A stretch of DNA of 64,000 bases, from assembly GCA_029227815.1 (NCBI GenBank), contig CP118523.1, forward strand, positions 2,914,001-2,978,000. Reading direction: 5' to 3'. The notes under the pieces were generated by a model. The model was not told the origin of the DNA and did not search any database. It worked only from the letters and a program-made list of their open reading frames with translations. Origin of the DNA: Clostridiaceae bacterium M8S5 (GTDB lineage: Bacteria > Bacillota > Clostridia > Tissierellales > MCWD3). Of this stretch, positions 34,788 to 43,297 are shown in pieces. Both the position numbers and the translations under genes were made by a program. Numbering within the stretch: the first letter of the stretch is position 1; each line of letters begins with the position of its first letter.

Positions 34788-35876
34788 TCATCTAATTTCA
34801 TCAAAGCATTCGATAAATTTTTTTGTTTGCTCTATTGTCCCTGTACTAACTCTTATCCAATTATTCCAATTCCATAAATGTCCAGGCCTTATAATTACAC
34901 CTTTTTTCATAAGTTCCTCGAAAATGTCTTGAGAGCTTCTCTTTACATTTACAAATATAAAATTTGAATTTGAATTTATATATTCGAATCCTTTACTCTC
35001 AAAATATTCTTTCATTAATGCCATTGACTTATAGTTTAATTCAACTGTCTTATTTATATGTTCTTTATCTCCTAAGGCTCCTATAGCAGCTACTTGTGCA
35101 AGTTTATTAACATTAAATACTCCCTTTACTTTTCCCATCTCTTTTACTATCTCCTTAGAAGATAAAGCATAACCAATTCTTACTCCTGCTATACCCGCTA
35201 CCTTAGAGAAAGTTCTCAATATGATAGTGTTAGGTCTATCTTTCAAAATATTCAAGCTCTCAGGGTATTCAGGATTTACTTTTGCATAATCATAATATGC
35301 TTCATCAAATATCACTATTATATTATTAGGTATCTTTTTTATAAATCTATCTATATCTTCTCTACTAGTAATATTGCCAGTAGGATTATTCGGATTACAT
35401 ATATATATCAACTTTGTTTTTTCTGTAATACTATTTATCATGTTATCAATATCATGAGCATACTTTTTCAAAGGAATTTTAACTGGTACTCCTCCCATAT
35501 GATGAACACTAGAGCCATATAATCCAAATGTTGTCTTTGCCATAATCGCTTCGTCTCCATCATTTATAAACGTCTGTGCAACAATACTTAATATCTGTTC
35601 TCCTCCATTGCCAACAATAACATTTTCATACTCTAATCCACAATTCTCAGCAATAGTTGTCCTAAGTTTAATTGCTGCTGCATCTGGATATATATGAATA
35701 TTTTCAACCTCATTTTTAATAGCATCTATAGCCATTGGAGAAGGTCCTAATGGATTCTCATTTGATGCAAGTTTCTCTATCTCTTCTATTCCATATTCTT
35801 TCTTCACTTCTTCTATTGGTTTCCCTGGAATATAAGGATTCATAGTAGCAAGTTGTTCCCTATATAAACTCTTCAT
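34788..35876 (-). CDS. HisC-like PLP aminotransferase
   Basis: The 362-residue class I/II aminotransferase is of the histidinol-phosphate type. It has NENPLGPSP near the N-terminus, the PLP region [16 protein letters not shown], and the Schiff-base lysine in [33 protein letters not shown] at the end holds the substrate carboxylate arginine. No other his genes are nearby. A well-formed sigma-54 promoter lies 145 bases upstream, and a PrpR-type activator and amino-acid symporter gene are neighbours. A catabolic role in transamination of aromatic or related amino acids is therefore as likely as histidine synthesis. Confidence 0.88.
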   Translation of the reverse strand: MKSLYREQLATMNPYIPGKPIEEVKKEYGIEEIEKLASNENPLGPSPMAIDAIKNEVENIHIYPDAAAIKLRTTIAENCGLEYENVIVGNGGEQILSIVAQTFINDGDEAIMAKTTFGLYGSSVHHMGGVPVKIPLKKYAHDIDNMINSITEKTKLIYICNPNNPTGNITSREDIDRFIKKIPNNIIVIFDEAYYDYAKVNPEYPESLNILKDRPNTIILRTFSKVAGIAGVRIGYALSSKEIVKEMGKVKGVFNVNKLAQVAAIGALGDKEHINKTVELNYKSMALMKEYFESKGFEYINSNSNFIFVNVKRSSQDIFEELMKKGVIIRPGHLWNWNNWIRVSTGTIEQTKKFIECFDEIR

Positions 35877-36020
35877 GTAACACCCTCCATTTAATTAAAT
35901 TTGTACACATTTTCATCTTTTGATATGCTTTTTTTAGTTCAACTAAATCAACAGCCTAATTTTCTGTTAATAATTTTACACTAAAAACCTCCTCACTGTT
36001 TAAGTTATACTATTCTTTAT

Positions 36021-36037
36021 AGCAATAAACATGCCAT
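36021..36037 (-). promoter_or_regulatory. Sigma-54 promoter upstream of the aminotransferase
   Basis: Read on the minus strand: ATGGCATGTTTATTGCT, that is, a GG element, 10 bases, then GC, in the form TGGCATG-N4-TTGCT. This is close to the -24/-12 consensus TGGCACG-N4-TTGCA. It lies about 145 bases before the aminotransferase ATG and in the intergenic region downstream of the symporter. The sigma-54 activator gene is 1.7 kb away. Confidence 0.7.
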
Positions 36038-36083
36038 CCATTTTTATCCTATTTTTCAAACCCTTAACTATTGTAGCGTTTAT

Positions 36084-36127
36084 AAAAGGGTTGAAAGGTA
36101 TTAGTTGTACATACCTTTTAACCCTTT
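36084..36127 (-). terminator. Terminator after the symporter gene
   Basis: AAAGGGTTGAAAGGTA pairs with TACCTTTTAACCCTTT around a 12-base loop, with one bulge. On the minus strand it is followed by TTTTAT. A near copy lies at 37752-37790. Confidence 0.75.
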
Positions 36128-36139
36128 AAATCAATACAT

Positions 36140-37501
36140 CTATATTTTTAATATTCCTATGGATTGTAAGAATATCATTAAAATAATGAAAGGTATTAAA
36201 TATTTGATAAAGAAGTACCATATATTAATCAAGCTAAAACTATGTATCCTATCACCTGTTACTTGATTATAAACATCTTCTTTTCTCCATAAATGCCCTA
36301 CCAAAATAGCTCCGAAAAAACCTACTAAAGGGAATGAAATATTGGAAACAAAAAAGTCATACATATCAAACAAGTTCTTTCCACCAATCTTGACATTACT
36401 CCAAGCTCCAAAACTCATTAGTGGTGGAATACCAAGCACAAATACAAACAAAGTAGTAAGCCATGTTGCCTTTGCTCTACTTGTCTTAGTTTTTTCAACA
36501 GTAAAAGCTGCTGCTACTTCCAACATACCTATAGAAGATGTAAGTGCTGCTACAACTAATAACCCAAAAAATACTATAGCGAATAATGTCCCCATAGGCA
36601 TGTTACTAAATACCTGTGGTAATGTTACAAAAGCCAAACCAGAACCTGAACCAACTTCCATATTAAAAGCAAACACAGCAGGAATTATAACAAAACCAGC
36701 CAACAATGCAACTCCAGTATCTGCAAGTGTAACAGCCATGGCAGTTCTAGGTATATTTTCTTCTTTACTTAAATAGCTAGCATATGTAACCATACATCCA
36801 GATCCGATACTAAGAGAGAAAAAAGCTTGCCCTAATGCACTAGCTACTATTGAGCCATCAATCTTAGAAAAGTCAGGTTTTAAATACCATATAATCCCTT
36901 CCATAGCACCTGGTAAGGTTATTGATCTTATAGCTAATACGATTAACATTACAAATAATAACGGCATTAATACATTACAATACTTTTCTATACCTTTTGA
37001 TATACCCTTTGATACTACAATAGCTGTAAGTAATAGAAAAACAATCTGATAGATAACCATCTGAAATGGATTGCTTAAAAAAGTTTCAAACATAGCACCT
37101 AGTTTATCTGGAGCTAATCCAATTAACTTCCCTGATACAGCTTGTATAACATAATATATAGTCCAACCCCCTATAATTGCATAAAATGAAAATAAAACTA
37201 TCGCTGCAATCATTGCTAAATAGCCTACAGCTTTAAATTTTTTACATAGTTTCCCATAGCTCTCTATAGCATTGGCTCTTCCATTTCTACCAATAGCAAA
37301 TTCAGCTATTACGAGGCTTGCACCTATAACAATAATGCATACCAAGTATAAAAAAACAAATGCTCCTCCTCCATTGTTTCCTGTTACATAAGGAAATCTC
37401 CATAAATTACCTAAACCTACTGCTGAGCCTGCTGCTGCTAGTATAAAACCAAGCTTGGAATTAAACTGATCTCTCTTTTTATCTGTTATACTTTTCATCA
37501 A
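36140..37501 (-). CDS. Sodium-dependent transporter, neurotransmitter:sodium symporter family
   Basis: A 453-residue LeuT-fold membrane protein with about 11-12 predicted transmembrane segments. The signature GNLWRFPYVTGNNGGGAFVFLY after the first segment, together with AAAGSAVGLG, defines the NSS family and its sodium-binding unwound helix. Substrates of bacterial members are mostly amino acids such as tryptophan, tyrosine, leucine or alanine. A candidate sigma-54 promoter lies upstream (37665-37681), and a PrpR-type activator gene precedes it in the same direction, so uptake is probably induced with the neighbouring aminotransferase. Confidence 0.92.
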   Translation of the reverse strand: MMKSITDKKRDQFNSKLGFILAAAGSAVGLGNLWRFPYVTGNNGGGAFVFLYLVCIIVIGASLVIAEFAIGRNGRANAIESYGKLCKKFKAVGYLAMIAAIVLFSFYAIIGGWTIYYVIQAVSGKLIGLAPDKLGAMFETFLSNPFQMVIYQIVFLLLTAIVVSKGISKGIEKYCNVLMPLLFVMLIVLAIRSITLPGAMEGIIWYLKPDFSKIDGSIVASALGQAFFSLSIGSGCMVTYASYLSKEENIPRTAMAVTLADTGVALLAGFVIIPAVFAFNMEVGSGSGLAFVTLPQVFSNMPMGTLFAIVFFGLLVVAALTSSIGMLEVAAAFTVEKTKTSRAKATWLTTLFVFVLGIPPLMSFGAWSNVKIGGKNLFDMYDFFVSNISFPLVGFFGAILVGHLWRKEDVYNQVTGDRIHSFSLINIWYFFIKYLIPFIILMIFLQSIGILKI

Positions 37502-37664
37502 TACTCCTCCTAGATTTAGTATTATATTTTATTTGCACCAAGAGATATATAAAATTCTCACCTCCAGTATGTTATCTTTAGCACAAATGAAAATCTAAAT
37601 ATTATGTAATTCATAACTTTTCAAAAGTTAATAGTCTGATAATTCAGAATTATCTGTAATTAAC

Positions 37665-37681
37665 TGCAAGAAGTATTCCAA
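37665..37681 (-). promoter_or_regulatory. Candidate sigma-54 promoter upstream of the symporter
   Basis: On the minus strand TTGGAATACTTCTTGCA: GG, 10 bases, GC, with a good -12 element (TTGCA) and a weaker -24 element (TTGGAAT). It lies about 165 bases before the symporter ATG. It is weaker than the one at 36021-36037, so the call rests partly on the neighbouring activator gene. Confidence 0.5.
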
Positions 37682-37751
37682 TGATATTCAGCTTCTTATA
37701 CTTAATTCACTAAATCAAAGCTAATAATATATATTTTTTATATATAAACAA

Positions 37752-37790
37752 AGGGTTAAAAGGTATTATTATTTTATACCCTTTAACCCT
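37752..37790 (-). terminator. Terminator overlapping the end of the sigma-54 activator gene
   Basis: AAGGGTTAAAAGGTAT pairs with ATACCCTTTAACCCTT around a short AT loop. The right arm contains the activator's stop codon. Its stem is nearly the same as that of the terminator at 36084-36127. Confidence 0.65.
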
Positions 37791-39837
37791 TACCTAAATA
37801 CTGAATTACCCTATTTCCATATTCAGTAATAACTGTGCCACTTCTACCTTTGTATATTTCTACAAGCAAGTGCTTTTCAAGGTTTAATAATATCTTTCTA
37901 ATCTCTTGCTCACTAATATATAGTCCTGATTCTCTAGCCCTTTGATAAAGACTACGTCTTCCCATACGCTTATTATTTCTAAAACCTAGTTCTAACTCTT
38001 CAAGAATAAAAATATATTTATCGTAATGTTTACCAACAATCTCTATAAATCTATCAACTAAGTCTACTTCCTCTTTATCTAGTAGTTTTTCATTAGCTTG
38101 TTCACGTAAATCCATTGGTAAATCTCCAATATCTATTATGCTCAAACCTAAATTCACAAAGTATTCAACATAGTTACTTAGTTCTCTAACATTACCCTTC
38201 CAGCTATGTTCTAATAGAACTTTTTCAGCCCGCTTTGTTAACGTAAAATCACTATTAAAACTACGTTTTATCTGAACCATCAGTGGTATAATATCACTAA
38301 CACGTGTTCTTAAAGGAGGAGTTTTTAATGGCAATACATTTAATCTATAATATAAGTCTTGTCTAAATTTGCCCTCATTAACCATTACTTTAAGATTTCT
38401 ATTAGTAGCTGCTATCAATCTTAAGTTAATATTTATTAACCTATCACCACCTAATCTCATAACCTCTCTTTCTTGAAGAACTCTTAATAGTCTCATTTGT
38501 AACTTCATAGGCATTTCTCCAACCTCATCTAAAAATAAAGTTCCTCTATGAGCTAGTTCAAAAAGACCTGGTTTCCCACCTTTCTTAGCTCCAGTAAACG
38601 CCCCTTCTTCATAACCAAAAAGTTCACTTTCTAATAAATTCTCAGGTAAGGCTCCACAATTTACTGCCACAAATTGATATTCTCTTCTACTAGAATTATT
38701 ATGTATAGCTTGTGCAAATAATTCTTTACCAGTCCCACTTTCACCAGTTATTAGTATCGAAGAAATTGATTTTGACATACGCTTAGCTATTTCTTTACAT
38801 CTTTTAATAGCATTACTTTCACCTATAATATCATCAAATGTATACTTTGCTTTATGCCCTTTACTCATTACTTTTGCTCTAAGCTTATGTTGTTTACGCT
38901 CTGACTCGCTGAAATTTCTTATAACTGCCACAGCACCATACAATTTACCTGAATGAGTTATAGGATCAACTGAGACGATAACATCATTATCATCTATTTT
39001 TATAAGTTTATCTTTTAATGCAAATTTATTATTAAGAATTTCTTTAAAAGGTATCTGTGGATATGATTCAATACCATTTATGTTTATTAGGTTCTTTTTT
39101 ACTCCTAATATCCTCTTAGCATTATCATTATAAGAAAATATTAATCCATTATTATTTATAGCTAATACTCCTTCATCTATTACTTGGAGTATTATTTCTA
39201 ACTGACTCTCAAATTTATTCATCTTTCCTAGTATTCCAGACAAACCAAAAGCAGATGTAATTATTTCTTTATAACTCTTTTTAATATTTTGCCTAGTCAA
39301 CACTTCTTCTAATTTTAGTTTTATTGCTATATCCATTATAGTGCTTATATCCAATATACAATTGCCTATGTTAACTATTTCAATTGGTATTTCTAATTGT
39401 GAAGATTGTCCCATTATTATAATAAAATCGCCAACACATTTATTATAGTTATCCTTAGTAACTGGTATAATATTAAGATGTGTAATACCAATTTGATATA
39501 GCACCCTTATCATTCCTTTTGCCATATCCATGCTCTCATCTAGTAATAAAACATTACTCCCTTTACTAATCTCATTTAATTTATACATTCCTCTACGAGA
39601 TATAGTTCTATTAGCAAAAATAATCTGACTATTACTATCAATATAATCCTTAACTTCTTCCAATTCTTCATAGGATGTTATTAATACAATGTCATCGGTT
39701 ACCTTTGAACTAAGTCCATTTTTATCTATATAATATTTTACAATACTTAAACTATCAGCGTATAGCGATTCAATCTGTTCACTAAATACTTCAATAGCTT
39801 TGGTATTATGACTGACTATAGCTACAGTCTTTCCCAT
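37783..39837 (-). CDS. Sigma-54-dependent transcriptional activator with PrpR_N-like sensor
   Basis: The 684-residue enhancer-binding protein has a PrpR_N-like sensor domain at residues 1-180 and a PAS-like domain at about 210-310. The AAA+ domain has Walker A GESGTGKE (365-372) and the sigma-54 contact loop GAFTGA (412-417). The C-terminus (about 600-684) has a winged-helix-like region with RRSLYQRARESGLYISEQEIR. It activates sigma-54 promoters; the two -24/-12 candidates in this window lie upstream of the symporter and aminotransferase genes. The inducer is unknown. Two of the genes it may control handle amino acids, which points to an amino acid or its breakdown product. Confidence 0.9.
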   Translation of the reverse strand: MGKTVAIVSHNTKAIEVFSEQIESLYADSLSIVKYYIDKNGLSSKVTDDIVLITSYEELEEVKDYIDSNSQIIFANRTISRRGMYKLNEISKGSNVLLLDESMDMAKGMIRVLYQIGITHLNIIPVTKDNYNKCVGDFIIIMGQSSQLEIPIEIVNIGNCILDISTIMDIAIKLKLEEVLTRQNIKKSYKEIITSAFGLSGILGKMNKFESQLEIILQVIDEGVLAINNNGLIFSYNDNAKRILGVKKNLININGIESYPQIPFKEILNNKFALKDKLIKIDDNDVIVSVDPITHSGKLYGAVAVIRNFSESERKQHKLRAKVMSKGHKAKYTFDDIIGESNAIKRCKEIAKRMSKSISSILITGESGTGKELFAQAIHNNSSRREYQFVAVNCGALPENLLESELFGYEEGAFTGAKKGGKPGLFELAHRGTLFLDEVGEMPMKLQMRLLRVLQEREVMRLGGDRLININLRLIAATNRNLKVMVNEGKFRQDLYYRLNVLPLKTPPLRTRVSDIIPLMVQIKRSFNSDFTLTKRAEKVLLEHSWKGNVRELSNYVEYFVNLGLSIIDIGDLPMDLREQANEKLLDKEEVDLVDRFIEIVGKHYDKYIFILEELELGFRNNKRMGRRSLYQRARESGLYISEQEIRKILLNLEKHLLVEIYKGRSGTVITEYGNRVIQYLGKG

Positions 39838-39981
39838 AGATTAGCACCTACCATTAATTTTCTCTTTTTACGTATGATTATATTTATTCTATATATTTGT
39901 ATCAACACCTTTTTCTAAATTTAAATAGTATTTGACAGTATCAAGATTTCTACTTCTATTATAATAAATTCATAACCTCTT

Positions 39982-40000
39982 GAGTAACGATGGTTTACTC
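39982..40000. other. Small perfect hairpin between activator and carbamoyltransferase genes
   Basis: GAGTAA (39982-39987) pairs with TTACTC (39995-40000) around a 7-base loop. It lies in a gap of 239 bases with GC-richer segments than its surroundings. It could be part of an unrecognised leader or an operator; no known riboswitch was identified. Confidence 0.35.
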
Positions 40001-40076
40001 TAGCCTGAGAAGGAAATCCAGAAAATTTCATCTTTTAGGGATTAGATCATATGTTTTTTGTTCTTTTACATATCTA

Positions 40077-40925
40077 TTATTTTCTTATGCCCAAGCAATA
40101 TAATATTATTGCTTGTTGAACATACAGTAAATTTTTCTTAAACTCATACCCAACAAAATAAACAGAATCTATTACATCCTTGCTTACTTCCTCGCCTCTA
40201 TAAAATGGTGGACATGGATTTAATATTGCATTAGGCTTACATTTTTTCATTCTCTCTAAAGTTATTTGATATTTATCAGTATAACCTCGATTTCGCAGTT
40301 CTTTTGGTAGTGGGTCTGTTAATATTACATCACTCATTTTTAGTACGTCCTCTAGCTCAGTGTGAAAACTATAGTTTTTATTATCTTCTATTATACGATT
40401 CCCTATTAACCCAACATGATTTATCTTAAAATTCATAACTTCAGCAGCAATCCTCCAAGAATTTGATATGTTAGCGTTTTCTCCTACGAATGTATATACT
40501 AAAGATTCATAGTCTTCTCGTATTTTACTAATAGAATATGTATCTGATAATATCTCGCACGGATGATTATATGATGTCATTGCATTAATTACAGGTATTG
40601 CTGAGTTTGAAGCTAGTTTACATACCTTGTCATAATCCGAATATCTCACTATTACACCATCAGCCCAATTTTCTATGTATTTTATAACATCTATTAATTC
40701 TTCTTTCTTATCAAGTGTTGTTGGTGGAAAAAGTACACATTCTCCTCCTAAGTCTTTAATACCTTTCTCAAATGATAACCTTGTTCTAACACTTGACTCA
40801 GGAAAAAATAATACAAAAGTTTTACCTAATAACAGCTTTTCATTGTTGTTTTTAAGATAGTCTGCAATACTGAAAATTTCATGAATATTTTTAATATTTA
40901 GACTATCAATACTTAAAAAATTCAT
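40077..40925 (-). CDS. Aspartate/ornithine carbamoyltransferase-like enzyme, substrate unknown
   Basis: The protein has 282 residues in the two-domain carbamoyltransferase fold. The carbamoyl phosphate motif reads SSVRTRLSFEKG (canonical SxRTR), and HPCEILSDTYSI fits the HPxQ/E region. The C-terminal substrate loop is NPCPPFYRGEEV in place of the HCLP of OTCases or the HPLPR of ATCases. ATG at 40925 is preferred: AGGAGG lies just upstream, while the ATG at 40964 has no ribosome binding site. It lies upstream of the sigma-54 activator gene in the same direction, so its substrate may belong to the same amino-acid pathway. Function is unassigned. Confidence 0.75.
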   Translation of the reverse strand: MNFLSIDSLNIKNIHEIFSIADYLKNNNEKLLLGKTFVLFFPESSVRTRLSFEKGIKDLGGECVLFPPTTLDKKEELIDVIKYIENWADGVIVRYSDYDKVCKLASNSAIPVINAMTSYNHPCEILSDTYSISKIREDYESLVYTFVGENANISNSWRIAAEVMNFKINHVGLIGNRIIEDNKNYSFHTELEDVLKMSDVILTDPLPKELRNRGYTDKYQITLERMKKCKPNAILNPCPPFYRGEEVSKDVIDSVYFVGYEFKKNLLYVQQAIILYCLGIRK

Positions 40926-41039
40926 AATCAATCCTCCTAACTTATCTAACCTAAAATTATGCAATTCATCTAACTATATAGTCCAAATTCTTTTTTCTTA
41001 TTATATCATATTTAAGTCAATGTTTAACAAATATTTAAT

Positions 41040-41095
41040 CGTCAAAAAAAACTTGACGTAAAATCACGAGCAATGTAAAATATATTTAACGTCAA
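41040..41095. promoter_or_regulatory. Repeated TTGACGT motifs upstream of the MFS exporter
   Basis: Three copies of the word TTGACG(T) lie in 56 bases in alternating orientation: complement at 41040-41045, forward at 41053-41059 and complement at 41089-41095. They are placed between the divergent carbamoyltransferase and MFS genes. They could be operators for the ArsR-type regulator encoded after the exporter. Confidence 0.4.
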
Positions 41096-41135
41096 AATAT
41101 ATTTGGCGAATAATTTAACTTACAGGAGGAAAGAC

Positions 41136-42386
41136 ATGAAAGAAATATTTAAGTTTAAAAGTTTTATGAAATTGTATATTGCCAATAATGTATCTCGTTT
41201 TGGTGACTCAATTGATATGATAGCTTATGGTTTTATGGTATATCAATTAACTGGATCAAAGCTCTTATTGGCTACAATATATGTCTTTAATATGCTTCCA
41301 AATCTATTGTTTTCTTCTTTTATGGGTACAATGGTTGGATTCTTTTCAAAGAAAAAATTAATTATTATTGGAGATTTTCTTAGAAGTGCTATTGTTTTGT
41401 TAACTGCTTACTTATACTACGCAAAATTATTAGAAACATGGCATTTATTTGTTCTAACTTTTTTAACTTCTACTATTGAGAGTTTTGTTTCACCTAGCAA
41501 ATATGTTACTATTACTAAACTTATTGATGAAAAACATTATTTGACGGTTAATTCCACACTACAATCAATAACTAAATTTAGTGAATTAATTGGACTTGCT
41601 CTAGCTGGAACTATCATTGGAGCAATTGGAGTATCTGGCGCTATGATTGTAAATGCTATTACATTTATTACATCTGGCTTTATTATAACAACTATTGTAT
41701 TCCCTGTTGAAAGCCACCAAGAGCTTACATCTAATAATTATATTAAATCTTATAAGGAAGGCTTTCAATTTCTTTTTAATCACAAAACGTTTTTAGTAGT
41801 AATCATTAGTTTTGCCCTTTTAAATTTTTTAGTTACACCTATAAATGCACTTGCTCCTGCTTATGTAGATGAAATCTTAAATATGGGAGCTCAAGGTTTG
41901 AGTTACTTTTCACTTTCTTTTGTTATTGGTAATATAATTGGAGGTTTTATTGTTGGTAAAATAGGAAGTAAATTTGCTATATCAAAACTTACATTCGTTG
42001 GTTTATTTGTTTCAGGCATATTTTATTCTACACTTAGTTTACCAGCGTTTACTACTTATTTTCCTCCAATATACTTTGCATGTTTATCTATGCTTTTAAT
42101 GGGTATATTTTTGCCTTTTTGTTGGGGTGCTATGTCTACATTTATAATGACTAACGTCCCTAAGGAAATGCATGCTCGCTTTATATCTATAAATAATATG
42201 ATTGGTATGAGTGCAACTCCTTTAGGTGCTTTTGTATCTGGAATTGTAGTAACATATATAGGATTAAAATATCTATTATTACTATTTGGAATAATATTTG
42301 TGCTTTTGGCATTTATCCCTTATACAGCTTTGGCAAAATTTGAAAATAATAACTTACCAATAGTTGATAGTCATATAGCTGGTTAA
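41136..42386 (+). CDS. MFS exporter (MFS_3 / drug efflux type)
   Basis: The 416-residue protein has about 12 membrane segments. The MFS loop between segments 2 and 3 reads GFFSKKKLIIIGDFLRS, a degenerate G-x-x-x-D/K-R-x motif, as in the MFS_3 group of siderophore and macrolide exporters. The ATG at 41136 is chosen because AGGAGGA lies 6-7 bases upstream; the earlier in-frame ATG at 41103 has none. A winged-helix ArsR-type regulator gene follows 61 bases downstream. The substrate is unknown. Confidence 0.85.
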   Translation: MKEIFKFKSFMKLYIANNVSRFGDSIDMIAYGFMVYQLTGSKLLLATIYVFNMLPNLLFSSFMGTMVGFFSKKKLIIIGDFLRSAIVLLTAYLYYAKLLETWHLFVLTFLTSTIESFVSPSKYVTITKLIDEKHYLTVNSTLQSITKFSELIGLALAGTIIGAIGVSGAMIVNAITFITSGFIITTIVFPVESHQELTSNNYIKSYKEGFQFLFNHKTFLVVIISFALLNFLVTPINALAPAYVDEILNMGAQGLSYFSLSFVIGNIIGGFIVGKIGSKFAISKLTFVGLFVSGIFYSTLSLPAFTTYFPPIYFACLSMLLMGIFLPFCWGAMSTFIMTNVPKEMHARFISINNMIGMSATPLGAFVSGIVVTYIGLKYLLLLFGIIFVLLAFIPYTALAKFENNNLPIVDSHIAG

Positions 42387-42447
42387 TTTTTTTAATTTTA
42401 TAGTTAACGTTAGTATCTTTGTTGTATAATAGATATAGGTGATTAAA

Positions 42448-43044
42448 ATGAAAAAAATACTATATTTACGGAATAACAAGGACATGAGAATGATAACTGA
42501 TCCTTATAGATTAAAAATCCTTCAGATTATTATGAAAAATGAAAAGATATCTCTTACTGTACAAGAGATTGCTAATAAGCTGGGTGATCCCCATGGAAAA
42601 GTATATTATCATGTGAAAAAGCTTGCTGATTACGGTGCTTTAGAAATTCATAAAACGGAAAACATAAATGGTATTACAGCTAAATATTATAAACTTACAT
42701 TTGATGATATAGACTTTGGCAAGGATCCAGAAAATAAGTCCAATTACGATTTTAAAGTTAATCAAGCAATGAAAATGGTAGCTCAATTTTACAATGATAG
42801 TAGAGATGATTACTTAAAATCAATCAAACGGTATGCTGAAAATAATAAAGGTAAAGAAAATGAAAAAGCTAAGGATGATTGTTTTATTTATTTATCTAAT
42901 GTATATCTTAATGATGAAATTTTTCCTAAATTTAAAGCCGATGTAATTGAATTGATAAAAAAATATTCTACAAAAGGAAATAACGATGTATCTCATGATA
43001 AAAAAGGGGTATTTTTAGCTGTCTATCCTGAATTTGATGATTGA
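42448..43044 (+). CDS. ArsR-like winged-helix transcriptional regulator
   Basis: The protein of about 198 residues has an N-terminal winged helix-turn-helix: DPYRLKILQIIMKNEKISLTVQEIANKLG, then HGKVYYHVKKLADYGALEIHKTENINGITAKYYKL. A mostly helical C-terminal region of about 115 residues has no known effector signature. The ATG at 42448 is preferred because TAGGTG lies 6 bases upstream. Its own promoter may have TATAAT at 42425-42430. It probably regulates the MFS exporter gene that precedes it. The inducer is unknown. Confidence 0.8.
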   Translation: MKKILYLRNNKDMRMITDPYRLKILQIIMKNEKISLTVQEIANKLGDPHGKVYYHVKKLADYGALEIHKTENINGITAKYYKLTFDDIDFGKDPENKSNYDFKVNQAMKMVAQFYNDSRDDYLKSIKRYAENNKGKENEKAKDDCFIYLSNVYLNDEIFPKFKADVIELIKKYSTKGNNDVSHDKKGVFLAVYPEFDD

Positions 43045-43088
43045 TAGAATACTTGATTTGCATATAGTCTTTATTATTATAATTTTAG

Positions 43089-43285
43089 AGGGGATGTTGA
43101 CCATCCCCTTTCAGACTGTAGACAAAAGCCCAGTTTCTGCGTTGTTGTTAAAATTTCCGTTTCTCACTTACCTCTAAGTAAGCTCTGCTACTCAATTTTA
43201 ACACGCCTTGAAATTGAACTCTTACTACAGTCTGCTATTTAGATGACTTTGTCATCAACCTAAAAGGGATGTTAACCATCCCCTT
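43089..43285. repeat. Palindromic terminator-associated repeat, copy C
   Basis: A core of about 151 bases (43111-43261), matching copies A and B, lies between two near-identical hairpins: 43090-43108 (GGGGATG/CATCCCC) and 43264-43285 (AGGGATG/CATCCCC). They differ from the hairpins of A and B. The element lies between the convergent ArsR and hydrolase genes. It has the same orientation as copy B. Confidence 0.85.
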
Positions 43286-43297
43286 TATCTATATATT

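Noticed and set aside
39838..40076. A metabolite riboswitch before the sigma-54 activator gene
   Set aside because: Only one small hairpin is seen and no conserved riboswitch core could be recognised.
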